DNA of 32,511 nucleotides from Byssochlamys sp. IMV 00236 (Eukaryota > Ascomycota > Eurotiomycetes > Eurotiales > Thermoascaceae), in contig MSJH02000316.1 in assembly GCA_001931875.2 (NCBI GenBank), positions 1 to 32,511 on the forward strand, read 5' to 3'. Below are positions 1 to 10,009 of this stretch, in pieces. The first letter of the stretch is position 1. The number at the start of each line of letters is the position of its first letter. Position numbers and translations under genes: made by a program. The notes below the pieces were generated by a model. That model was given only the letters and a program-made list of their open reading frames with translations, had not been told where the DNA came from and searched no databases.

Positions 1-277
1 GTTAATTTCAACTCCAAGACAGCCCATCTGTTAATATTACGAAAATATTCTTGACGACGACGAATTTACATTTCATGCAACATGAATTTTGTTCTCACCA
101 TGGGTGTATTTATTTTCGATCACAGGCGAATTTACTTTCCGGAAAGAGTGTATAACGCATTTGCAAGGTCTCACATTAGACTTTGAATATGAGATCGAAT
201 TTGCCCCTCTCTGGCGGTACTTGAATAACCTTTCAAAAAAAAAAAAATTCAACCACTTTTTCATTTTGTATAGAAAC

Positions 278-1481
278 ATGATCAAGGCAGCTGTTCACCT
301 TGACGAAGAATACACGCACAATGCAGTTATTCAAGCCTTAAAGAAGTCAAAGCAAATAGACGTTGATGTCATAGAAACACAAGAAACACCAGAGGATGAA
401 GCTATTCAGTTGCAGTGGTTAGAATATGAACTGATCAACTGGGATCTAGTTGCCCAAAACAAGTGCTTAGTGAATGCATACTGTATTCGTAAGGGCTTTA
501 TTCGAAAAGCGCAATTATCTTATAATGTTACAAAGTATCTTTCCAAGAACCCAGACAGTATCTTGAAAAAGGCGATCCCTGAAACTTGGCAGTTTGAGTT
601 GGATCATGTGGATTACTTTGAGGAAGCAATGAATGAAGTATTTGAAGTAGAAAGAGATTTAGAAGAAGGAGGACATGCATTCATCATTAAGCCTAGTCTT
701 GCTAATAAAGCAGCAGGGATCAAAGTGTTCAATACCCTGGAACAGCTCCGTAACATGTTTGAAGAGATAGAAGAGGACTATGATGAAGACGATGATAAAG
801 AAGATATTAGCCAGATAAGAGAGTGGGTCATACAAAGATATATCGATAAACCATTGCTGGTGAATAAGCGCAAGTTTCATGTTCGAGCCTACGTGTTAGC
901 CAAATCAAATATTGAAGTCTATCTTTACCGTGACATGTTGGCACTATTTGCATTGAAAGAATATGACTTGAGCCAATTAGAAGATAACTTGATTCACTTG
1001 ACAAACACTTGTATTCAAACAGAAGAAAAGGAATTTATTGAAGATGAATCTGTCAAATTATTTTGGGAGTTGGAAGAAGTCAAAGACAAGGAAAAGATAT
1101 TTAAGCAAATGAAGGATATTTTGGCAGACATCTTTGATGCTTGTACCAGTGAGATGACAACATTTCAAGCTATTCCCAATGCATTTGAACTGTTTGGTAT
1201 TGATTTTTTGATTGATCAAGACTATAATGTTTACTTTTTAGAAGCTAATGCGGTGAGTCCTATCTCTTTGTATCCACATGGATACGGTTTGCTAATAAAC
1301 ACACATATATATATATATATAGTTCCCTGACTTTAAGCAAACAGGTCATCGATTACAACATATCATTCAAGAGCTATTTGATGCCACGACAAGAGTAGCC
1401 ATAGAACCATACTTTACAAATGAAGAATATCAAGATGAAAAGTTGGTCAAGGTTTATAAAAAAGAACTGCTCTCTTTATAA
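278..1481 (+). CDS. Tubulin-tyrosine ligase (TTL) family protein, two exons
   Basis: Exons 278-1252 and 1323-1481 give 377 aa. TTL-family enzymes are ATP-grasp ligases that add an amino acid to a protein carboxyl end; the fungal relative is the TTL half of yeast Pby1. Seen: the ATP-grasp segment FIIKPSLANKAAGIKVF near residue 138, WVIQRYIDKPLL and RKFHVRAYV near 185-207, and the metal-binding end FGIDFLIDQDYNVYFLEANA joined by splicing to FPDFKQTGHR, the usual TTL ending. The intron (GTGAGT to ATATAG, 70 nt) carries an AT repeat up to its acceptor; reading through it would lose the FPDFKQTG end. I chose the ATG at 278 because the frame upstream (from 89) runs through a poly-A stretch and lacks family features; TTTTGTATAG just before it looks like a 5'-UTR intron acceptor. 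No SurE-like domain is attached, unlike yeast Pby1. The true substrate cannot be told from sequence. Confidence 0.88.
1305..1321. repeat. (AT)n microsatellite at intron 3' end
   Basis: Dinucleotide AT run that ends in the acceptor AG of the TTL-gene intron, so length changes here act on the splice site region directly. Confidence 0.9.
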
Positions 1482-2729
1482 ATGATAAAACATTGAATGT
1501 TGCTGTGGAGAGAAAGGTGGAGGGGGAGGGGAAAAAGAAGAATAGGCGTGGGGGAACGGTGAATAATAGGGTAATTGACAATAATGATTTAATAAATATG
1601 GTCTTTCTGCTGTATTGTTCACCACCTGATCCTGGTGAAACTGTTGCTGCCTAAAAGAAGTATCCTGCATAAGTAACCTTTGTTCTTGTCCTGACAAAGA
1701 CGACAGATTTGTACCGCTCGTTATTCTATCTTGTTGATGTGCGCCGTTTCCGTATTCTTCGGTTACTCGTGTACCCTATGATGATGATGAGTGTTACTAT
1801 TTATAAAATGTGTTATTGTGTCTGGTTACATTTTCATCTGTAATTTTAGTAATCGTCACTGTTTCAATCCTTCCATTAACGTTTCTTGTTGTTGTTGTTA
1901 CTGATTTGGAGTATCCTCCTTGTCCCATCTGACTATGCGTATCAAATATGGATGATCTCATCGATGAAGAGCCGGGATGCATAAACGGCGAAGGTGCACG
2001 CATGTTGTACATCATATCAAATGGTGAGGGATAAGAAAAGGGGCTCATCATCGAATGAAAGGGATCATGCATAGGCGGTCCAAAGTGATGAAAATCTACA
2101 AGAGGGGGGGATTAATATCACTGATTCAAAAGCGCATTTGATTCTTACCGTCAAAGAAAGGTGTACCCATGCCACCAAAAAAGTGAGCAAACACTTCTTC
2201 TGGTCTATGAAACTACAAGATTATGCAAAATTAGTACATTCACACATTCTTTTTTGATATATATATATATATATATATATATTTACAGTGAATCCACCAA
2301 ATAGGTCGTCAAGTGAATAAGCATTGTCTCTATCATCATTTATATTGTTTTGTCTATTGTCGTATATGTAACGTTTCTGAGCTATAGGATACAAAAAGAA
2401 AATGAGCATAAAGTCTACCATTACTATTATTTAATCCTTTTACGATCAGATAACACTTCATATGCCTCACTAAAGAGGAGGAGTCGTGTTTAGTTTATAT
2501 AGAAATAATTCATATTATTCCTACCTAATATCTTTAAACTATACCCAAAAGTAAGACTAGTGTTTTTTAAATTCACTCTAGTTTATATTACCTTTTCTTC
2601 TGCCTCGGTTGAAGGGTTTTTATCTGGATGATACTTTAAGGCTAATTTCTTATAGGCTCTTTTTATTTCCTGTTCATCTGCGTTGTTGGATATTTCTAAT
2701 ATTCTGTAATACTCTTTTACAACAGTCAT
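1476..2729 (-). CDS. Class B DnaJ/Hsp40 co-chaperone (DNAJB6/B2-like), seven exons
   Basis: Exons on the minus strand: 2729-2592, 2538-2525, 2469-2444, 2381-2287, 2212-2149, 2095-1830, 1775-1476; 300 aa, all introns GT-AG of 53-74 nt. The J-domain (about residues 4-68) stimulates Hsp70 ATPase: [27 protein letters not shown] with HPD at 34-36, then [21 protein letters not shown]. The middle part, [16 protein letters not shown] (90-105), and the Gly/Phe/Met/Pro-rich stretch match the DNAJB2/B6/B3 group; there is no zinc-finger domain. The later segment [17 protein letters not shown] continues across the last intron (1776-1829) as [15 protein letters not shown], typical of this group, so the stop at 1797 is intronic. 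The C-terminal 99 aa are Gln/Pro/Tyr-rich, ending [17 protein letters not shown]. Exons 2 and 3 are only 14 and 26 nt. The 3' end overlaps the convergent TTL gene by 6 nt. Which Hsp70 it serves is unknown. Confidence 0.88.
2257..2282. repeat. (AT)13 microsatellite in DnaJ intron 4
   Basis: Thirteen AT repeats directly after the donor (minus strand GTAAATATAT...) of the 74-nt intron 2213-2286, the longest intron of this gene. Confidence 0.9.
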
Positions 2730-3093
2730 TGTTATTATATTAAAATATAAAGAGAGAGAAAAGAGAGAATAAACTCAGAATTCCTGCTAAAAGGGATTTA
2801 AAGCATAGATGTAACCAATAAGAATGGGAATAATGCAGATTGAACAAAGAACTTCTTGGTCACACCACAAGTCTTCTTCCATACGATTCTATGTCTTTAA
2901 GAGTATAAAAGCATATTATTCAAGAATGCATTTGTGTGTTGTTTATTAAATACACTGAAAATGTATTTCATTCTCTTCTTTTGTATTATTTAAACAACAT
3001 CATTTTCCTGTATCATGTTGCATCTTGATTCATTATCGTTGGTCTTTAAAGAAAAAAACAGAATTTAGCTTTTATAGCGCATATATACAATAT
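2730..3093. other. Intergenic: DnaJ upstream region and PAS-kinase 3' region
   Basis: AT-rich spacer between two genes on the minus strand. It must hold the DnaJ promoter and the end of the PAS-kinase transcript. I see no well-placed TATA box or perfect heat-shock element and no open frame of note. Confidence 0.6.
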
Positions 3094-5849
3094 TTATTCT
3101 TTTTTCTTTATTTTTATACATTGTTGCTGCTGTTGCTTTTCAGTCAGAGGATGAAACCAAGGATGGTCTAGTACTTGATCTATATTTATCCTTTTCTCGA
3201 CGTCTCTATTCAACATTTTCTTTATAAGATCAAGAGAACCTATTGAAATAATATTAGCTATATTAAACATTAATTGTATATATGCTATTACCTTCAGAAA
3301 GGACAAAGGGAACCCTTAGTTCGCTTTCCAAAATTTCATCAATATTATAGAATGGATTCTCTCGATAGATGAGTGTAAACAGTAACACACCACTTGCCCA
3401 AATATCCTGTGGAGGACCTGCGTATGGTTTTCCTTTAAGCACCTCTGGAGCACAATATTCGAGGGTGCCTGTGAATGTATCAAATTTGCGACCCTCTTTA
3501 TAGTAAGTTGCACAACCAAAATCTATCAGATGAACTGTCCCATCCTGATCTAGAATGACATTTTCATCTTTAATATCACGATGAACAATTTTATGTGAGT
3601 GCAGATGCTTGACTGCCTTGGCAATTTGATAAAAGATGTGTCTAATTTCATTTTCTGTCATCTTTTTGTTCAATTCGATATAGTCAAAGAGATCCATGCC
3701 ATCACCAAGTAATTCCATGACAACAAAGTAACAATCATCGTCTTCCATGCTAGTGACTAATCTACAGCAATTGACATGGGGGTATTTTTGTAAGGTACGT
3801 AAGATGTGTATTTCCATTGGTATTGAACCAAGTTGTCTATCTCTGTGTAGTTTGACAGTAAGTAAAAAGATGGTGTAATCTATAACAATTCTTTACCTTA
3901 TCCATGAATCAACAATGATCTTTGACTTGATGATATATTTTATAACCAACTTCTTTTGAGAAGGATCATCCTTTCTATAAGCTAGTTTGGCCATACCATA
4001 AGTGCCCTGACCCAGTACATCCAAGATAACATAATCGTCTAGAGGGTGTTTTTTCTTTTGGGTAAGATCTGATGAAGATGACTTGCTTTCATTATTACTC
4101 TTGATATGATCATTATTATTGTTATTATTATTATTATTATTATTATTGCTATTGGTGGTATCTGTGTTGTTGATGTTTTTAAAGTAATTGGATGGAAACA
4201 GTCTTTTTGCTTCATCTACAGCGCCAAAGGAACTTATTCTATAAGGTCTAACAATAGGTCTCTTTGGCTTCTTATTTGCTTCAAGACTAGGTTGATCATT
4301 CTGTTGTTGTAGCTTCAATGGACAATGTACATTTTTTTTTTGATAACTCTGTTTCAAGTTGTCATGCTTTAGTACCGCATCGCTTCTATCAAACGTTACC
4401 CAGACATGAACAGAATCCTTGTCTACGATTTTGATCTCCAACTCCACAATGAATTTACTTTTATCTCTGTGATAAACATAGAATAGGCTATCAGAGGACG
4501 AGAGCTTCCTGCATTGTTCATAGTTTGCTGTCATGAGATTATTCTTTAGCATATTTTCAATAAGAGTGGGTAGTTGAGGTATCAGTTCATTCACAGTGAG
4601 CTTGTTGATAATCATGTCTACAGAAGTGTAACCAAACAGGTATTTTGCAGGTAGAGTATTCATTTGAAGTATTAATCCAGTTGACAGATTGAATGTGATT
4701 GAGCCGGATATTGAAGGTAAGGATGTTATTTTTACGACAAAATTGGCTAAATCATCATTTCCAATGGCCACATGTCTATTTAAATTCAAAATAGCTGGAA
4801 AATAAACCCCTTTACTTGATAAACTACCAAAGAATTTTAGCCTATCAATCTTTTCCAAATTGTCATCTCGTTCTTCCTTTGCTAGTGCTGGCACAAGACA
4901 ATTGACTGGTTTGCCGACTATCTCATTTGCCTTGTATCCATACATCTCTTCAATCAATGTACCCAAGATCCTCTGTATTTTACATTCTGAATCCACATAA
5001 ACAGACAAGGTCGTCTCATAGATTTCTTCAAATATCCAAATATAAATTTTATCTCGATGTTCAGTTATTTTCTCCTTTAACCATACTGTTGCATATGATT
5101 TTGTATTATTTCTCTTGTGTATCAACACCTATTGAACCAGTTCGTTAGCAAGAATTCTCCGAGTTTATATTTGATTCTTGTTTAACTAACAATAGATCCA
5201 CAAATGATCACTTTTTGTACACAGTTTGTATATTTCTTTCTACTATTTAGTAAATTCATGATCTGATGTTTAAATGGTTCCTCTAAACAATTCTTTATAA
5301 ATGATTTTCCAACAAATGATTTATCAATTCCAAAGCATAATGCGGCTATATCATTAAATAACAGTGTGATTCCTTCTGAATTTGTTGTTATAATAGCTTG
5401 GTTTTGTGGTAAATATCTTGTAGGTGTATGTAATAGACTTGCTCTTTTATCTGTACTGAAACTATTCTTTAATTGAATAAATCCAATATTCTCTTCCATA
5501 TTGGGTTGTGATAGTCTTCTATGATACACTTGTTCGTCCACTTCTTCATTATTCCATTTCATTTTGCGTACAAGCTCCATGCCCCGAGTTATCACATTAC
5601 TACTGGTCCCACTCCTTTTTTTCTTAATTCTTGGTGATTCTTGCCTAATAATGTTAAGTGCTATGCGAATAGATTATTTATTTTATCTATTTACTTGTCT
5701 TGAATATTGAATAATTCATCTATGTTTAATCGTTTTTTAAATTACAATCCTGCCCTCACTCTCTCTCTCTCCCCTTTCCCTTTTTTTCCCCAAGCATGTA
5801 TCCAACAATTGGTTTTATATTTACCTTGGATCAATGATGGAGCACTCAT
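3094..5849 (-). CDS. PSK1: PAS domain serine/threonine kinase (PASK/Psk type), six exons
   Basis: Exons: 5849-5825, 5719-5695, 5644-5191, 5128-3897, 3842-3292, 3239-3094; 810 aa. PAS kinases couple a nutrient-sensing PAS region to a kinase domain; in yeast Psk1/Psk2 steer glucose towards glycogen or wall glucan and tune translation. Seen: PAS-like segments around residues 70-150 (ITTNSEGITLLFN) and 190-290 (IQRILGTLIEEMYGYKANEI), preceded by the family motif SYATVWLKEK/YIWIFEE; an Asn run (4112-4147); then the kinase domain from about 532 to 800 with glycine loop GQGTYG (541-546), Lys565, IVHRDIKDEN with Asp668, DFG-type IDFGCA (686-688) and CAPE (710-712), so it should be active. The C-terminus is a short QQQQQ/KIKKKE tail. 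The first two exons are 25 nt each; their phases fit, but this 5' end is less certain than the rest. The DnaJ gene lies downstream on the same strand. Confidence 0.9.
4112..4147. repeat. (ATT)n trinucleotide repeat coding an Asn run
   Basis: In-frame AAT repeat on the coding (minus) strand inside the PAS-kinase linker between PAS and kinase regions; codes for about a dozen Asn. Likely length-variable between strains. Confidence 0.9.
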
Positions 5850-7947
5850 TGTAGAATGGATAAAGGGAAAAAAGAAAAATAAAAAAAAAAGAAAAAAAGG
5901 GGGATATAAAACTTTTATAGAAGTAGAAAAGAATTTTTTGGTTTAGGTAATGCGATCGGCCAATTACAATAACAGAACTAATCTATGTCAAACTCCGATT
6001 GATAGCTAGAATGAGTTGAAGAGTATCATTTATTGATTTAAGTAAAAACATAAACTTGTTAGCAAAAAGATAATAGATATAAAGAATAGCTGATTAAACG
6101 ACATATTTGAACTAATGCAAGATGAGAAAAATGACAAAAGACGCAATGGATGCTCTAAGAGAATGTCTGAACTTTAATCCTTTATTTTGAAATGCAGATA
6201 ACATTAGACGACCTCATTTCACAGGTACCAGCTACAGTATTTCTACTTTAAGCTAGCCGCTTCCAACTCGCTACGCTCGTTTTTGCACGTCGTCGTGCTG
6301 CCTCAGGATTAAAAGCTTCGTCCTTTGTAGTGAGTAAGGGGCAAATACTGAATGAGATGTAGAAAGATTAATGTATTTACAGACGAAGTAAAGGTCGCAT
6401 AATTTATTGAATAATAGCCACATGGTTACAAAAAAAGAAAGTAGCATAAGTATAGTTGGACATAAGCATAGTTGGGCATAATGCATATATTACTTGAGCA
6501 AAAGCTCTGAGTAAACAACGTTATTGGTGGCAAAAGGACTGATACGCCAGAGAGAGAAGTCACCCTTGACAATGCGACATAAAACTGTACACCAAAAAAT
6601 AGATAAGCCTCTGTTCAAAAGGTTCAACAATCATAATAGTGTAAGAAGTAACAAACACTATGCAGGCTTCAGAGATACATTGACTAACCTCTGACCGGAG
6701 TTCAATGGGACGTAGAATTGAGGGGTGTTCTGTCTTGAATCTATGAAGTGAGCTTAAGAACCCATTAGGGAGTTTGATATTGTTTCTGGGTCCTTTCCCA
6801 TAAATTAACCGAATAACAGAGTACCAAAATTTTGAGTAAATAGACATTTGGATGCGACAGCAGTAGAGTTTTCTAATATGTAATAATTTACAAAGGGAAA
6901 CACTACATGCACCAGAAAATGCACCAGAAGTTAGACTAATACTACGGGCGCTACCTCTACCCACTATCTGTGATGAATTTCACCAAAACTATTCAATGTA
7001 TAACTTCACGCTAAACATGACTTTATAAAGTCGCTATCTTTTTTTTTTCGGAAAGAGATAAAAAAAATTATTTATACTAATTATACTAATTTTGTGTTGT
7101 CAATTTTATCAAGATCAATCACATGTAATTATGATATATGCATATTTTATATCAGAGAGTGGACTGGACAGCCTTAGGTTAGGCAGAGACTTTGATAATG
7201 TGAAGTTGTATAGTGACAATAAAGGTAGCACGGCTCTTGGAGCCTGTACCACAACAGCCTACCGATTGCCCATAAAGCAGCCATTGCTTCCGAGAACAGC
7301 AATACTCGGTGGCATGTTGCCCAGAGCATGACCGTGGGATTGCCAAAGCGAAATATTGTCACTTGAGCCCATAAGCTGATCTCTCTAAAGAATTTGTATT
7401 TTCTGGTACAGACAATGACCTGAAAAACGATGACAACCACTGGTCTCCCCCCGATGAAAAGCTTCAAGCTTCATTTTGAGCTTCGAGACAAGTGCAAGGC
7501 ATTAGAGAATGCCAGTGAGTGTAAAGTACTTTTATTGTTGTATTTTGATTATTAAATCGTCTTTGATGTAATTTAATGATTTAGTATTCCTCTTCTGAGT
7601 TACTCATACACCGTGACATGCTGAAGCTCGATGTCAACTTTAAGTATGATCTACTCCATGCTGCGTAGTCCTTGGTTTCTCCCTTTTTTCAAAAGTCGGT
7701 TTATTACATCCAACCGTGTAGAAAAAGCTAGTGTTTTAGTTGTTATCAGCAGAAACGATAGATTACTCCTTTGAACGATTGACAAAAGACAGTTTAAGAT
7801 AATAAGAATGAAATATTTATTATATAGAAAAGAAATAATAATACATATATACATATATTTAAGGAGAAAAATAATAAAGTAGTGGCAGTAATATAGTATT
7901 AATGATAGAGGTCGATAATAATACTATCTGTCATTGGTTGTAAACTG
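5850..7947. other. Gene-poor 2.1-kb spacer with transposon debris
   Basis: No intact gene seen. It holds a purine-rich stretch just upstream of PAS kinase (5866-5902), a helicase relic (6490-6590, listed separately), a 134-codon open frame on the minus strand at 6560-6964 that I could not assign, and scattered broken frames at 7090-7480. Base composition is more mixed than in the other spacers, which fits decayed mobile-element sequence. Confidence 0.55.
6490..6590 (-). pseudogene. Decayed C-terminal end of a PIF1/Helitron-type helicase
   Basis: Minus strand, reading down from 6590: VQFYVALSRVTSLSG, the motif VI region of PIF1-family and Helitron helicases (family form GQLYVALSRVTS). After one frame change, ATNNVVYSELLLK and a stop follow; the family ends in the form TxNVVYxEVL. 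Two signature pieces in the right order and distance make this a true relic, but the frameshift and the loss of recognisable upstream motifs show it is dead. It probably belongs to a rolling-circle (Helitron) element or to a captured PIF1-like gene copy; too little is left to choose. Confidence 0.62.
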
Positions 7948-8148
7948 TTACACCCTTCCTCTTCGCCTTCCTCCACCACAGCATCTGCATGTCAATAGGG
8001 CGGCAATAGCATTGAAGATACCAACGATGCAACTTGTTATACCAGAAATAATTGTTTGGAAGAATCCGGCAATAGCACTAACCACACTTGAAATCAGAGA
8101 GGCAATAGAGCTGACAATTCCGCTTAAGCAAGAAAATATAGATCCCAT
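7948..8148 (-). CDS. Small hydrophobic protein, 66 aa, with N-myristoylation motif and Cys/Arg tail
   Basis: Single-exon frame. The N-terminus MGSIFSC fits the N-myristoylation rule (Gly2, Ser6) with Cys7 next to it as a possible palmitoylation site. Residues 8-53 are a run of Ile/Val/Ser/Ala/Gly/Phe with small residues spaced as in membrane-lying or membrane-spanning helices. The tail is TCRCCGGGRRRGRV: three cysteines, a glycine hinge and a basic end. A TATAAAA sits about 70 nt upstream of the ATG. From memory, small fungal proteins with the same plan (repeated AIxxAIxxIxxxI, then a Cys-Gly-Arg end) occur as hypothetical proteins; I know of no defined function. The opposite strand is also open here, but the protein on this strand has the organised features. 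It is a lipid-anchored or membrane peptide by inference only. Confidence 0.72.
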   Translation of the reverse strand: MGSIFSCLSGIVSSIASLISSVVSAIAGFFQTIISGITSCIVGIFNAIAALLTCRCCGGGRRRGRV

Positions 8149-8216
8149 GTTTGAATAATAGTTGTAATAATTGAAATGTTGTTGTAAAGAAAAAAAAACA
8201 TTAGAAAGCTTATGGC

Positions 8217-8223
8217 TTTTATA
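8217..8223 (-). promoter_or_regulatory. TATA box of the small hydrophobic protein gene
   Basis: TATAAAA on the minus strand, about 70 nt before the ATG at 8148, with an A-rich leader between them. The position suits a strong core promoter. Confidence 0.55.
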
Positions 8224-8858
8224 GTTTTTTTGTAAAGCAGTGATCTCTATGACGACAAGCTTATAAATTTGCCTATTTTGGTAATTTTCTAAAATTCGTT
8301 ACCCACATAGCTTACCTTTTCTGATTTCATTTACGTCATGTTGATTCAAATACAAACTATGTCATTTCATTTTACGATGAAAGAAGCTTATTTTGTCGAG
8401 TACTTGGTTTCTATGGAATAAATCAATTACGTACCTGAAGTTGTCATAGCAGCATTATGGATACAACATAAAGTATTTGAGATCAAGTAGTCAATCTCGG
8501 TATACACTGGGTCAACTCTCCCTTTTCTCGTCTCAGGCAGCGAGGTTTCCGGACATCCTTATTACTTCATTGTGCTAGCATTACCTCATTCTAATAAATC
8601 ATACGACGCTGCATCCAAGTGAGTTCTTGAGCCATTACTATTACTAGTATTACTAGTATCAGTACTACGTTATTCTCCTCACACTCATCCAATATGAAGT
8701 CATCATTACTGCTGGCTTTATTTCTCTTAAAGGATTCTTGGCAAGTTGTGTCTGATGCAAATCACTAAATGATAGGAGTTGTAAAAATAGACGAGCTACA
8801 CACTAGTTGGCAATAATGCGCTAAAACCATTTGAATGATGTATTTGGCTCTTATGCTG

Positions 8859-9095
8859 CTAGTTTCTTTCCGTTACTTCATTCATACATTTTTGAAATTG
8901 TTTTATCATCCCCTGAAGATCTATTATATTGCCATTACCGATTTGCTTATAATGTGCCTGTCCTTTTAATGTGCGTAAAGTGTCACGGAGAATAAATTTC
9001 AAGCAGCTTTGTCTCTGAACCATTGGGTTCCACTTACCGATGCTAATGTGTCCCATTTGTTCATACAATGTATATTTGGTCGATAGAATAAACGA
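8859..9095 (-). pseudogene. Unassigned reading-frame relic
   Basis: Open for 78 codons with protein-like composition (segments YEQMGHISIGKW, LKFILRDTLRTLKGQ, MIKQFQKCMNEVTERN) and a natural-looking stop, but a stop codon lies just upstream in frame and no start or splice site joins it to more sequence. It reads like the C-terminal exon of a protein whose remainder is lost. Family not recognised. Confidence 0.35.
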
Positions 9096-10009
9096 TTATG
9101 CATTTTCATGCATGCAAGCCTCACAAGTTTATACTACGATTGAGTGAATTGACTTGAATAACATTCACTGGGTTTTTTTTTTTATTTTTGTCGAAAAAGA
9201 TGGTCAATACCATAAAGTCATCTACGATGCCTTCCGAAACATATCTTGACATCACCCCTCTTTTGACCTGCTGTGTACAATAGCTTGCTCATAAAAGTAA
9301 TACTATTTTTATTGCCATATGCAACTGCCTTGGGTTCTTTAACGTTTGATGCGTTGAAGCATCGCATAGGCACAAATCCGTCTTTCGTGCCCTGGAAAGG
9401 AGGCTTTGGGACAGATGGTAATTTACAACCATGTCATATTTGATCGTTCAAAGTAACTTAAAAATGAATACTAATGGTACATAATAAAAAAATAGATTTG
9501 ATCTGTATGCAAGTTCACAAAGATGTTGACAGATACTTTTTCTAGCGCTCCTTGTAGGACAGGGTGTAACAGAATTACAGATTTACTAATTTCCTTATTT
9601 GTAGAAAATATATTCTACTGCTACGCGGCCAGGCTGACTCCTCCAGTTCAGAAGGCAGGGGATTCTTGCATTAGATTTCTGTGTTGTAGCAGATCAAGCG
9701 CTATTCACATCTTTAGAGATATTTTTCGTCCTTGATGATTTACTTTGCTTGAATGGTACAGTTACGAAAAAACAATAAACGTATGTTCTTGAAGGTTATT
9801 AAATACACAATTTTGCATAGCGAGCTTTTATAATATCCGTAACCCTTAATAAACGAACCAACACTTGTTCCTTTGCCATCTAGTCTATCTATCCCTTAAT
9901 CCCAGCATGACTGTCACAACCATAAACCTGAGTTTCAGGATCCTTTAAAAAAAGAAGTCATGAAAAGACAGTCTGTTCCGAAATTGTACTTTCTTTTCTA
10001 AACATAGAC

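Larger units (their letters stand above)
8149..10009. other. Spacer of 1.9 kb, no intact gene
   Basis: Contains the promoter of the small protein at its left end and that of SUV3 at its right end. A 78-codon open frame on the minus strand (8859-9095; listed separately) and short coding-like fragments such as a plus-strand frame around 9320-9430 look like old coding DNA, but I cannot name them. Between these is AT-rich sequence without clear structure. Confidence 0.5.

Noticed and set aside
89..277. N-terminal extension of the TTL gene (frame open from the ATG at 89)
   Set aside because: Runs through a poly-A stretch coding KKKK and matches no TTL feature; a likely 3' splice site (TTTTGTATAG) lies just before the better ATG at 278.
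1797..1829. Stop codon TAG at 1797 as the end of the DnaJ protein
   Set aside because: The stretch from 1829 to 1776 is a canonical 54-nt intron, and splicing it continues the conserved reading [13 protein letters not shown] into the frame ending at 1476.
4106..4312. Plus-strand frame over the ATT repeat in PAS kinase
   Set aside because: Low-complexity antisense translation of the Asn run.
6560..6964. 134-codon minus-strand frame
   Set aside because: Its 3' end overlaps the helicase relic in another frame; the rest resembles no family I know. Treated as transposon debris, not a gene.
7203..7235. KLYSDNKGSTAL, resembling the RNase H motif of Ty1/copia elements (LYSDNxGAIAL)
   Set aside because: The next residues do not continue the family pattern and no integrase or reverse-transcriptase piece lies nearby; a chance match cannot be excluded.
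7934..8158. Plus-strand 74-codon frame over the small hydrophobic protein
   Set aside because: It is the antisense shadow of the minus-strand gene, which has the organised features and its own TATA box.
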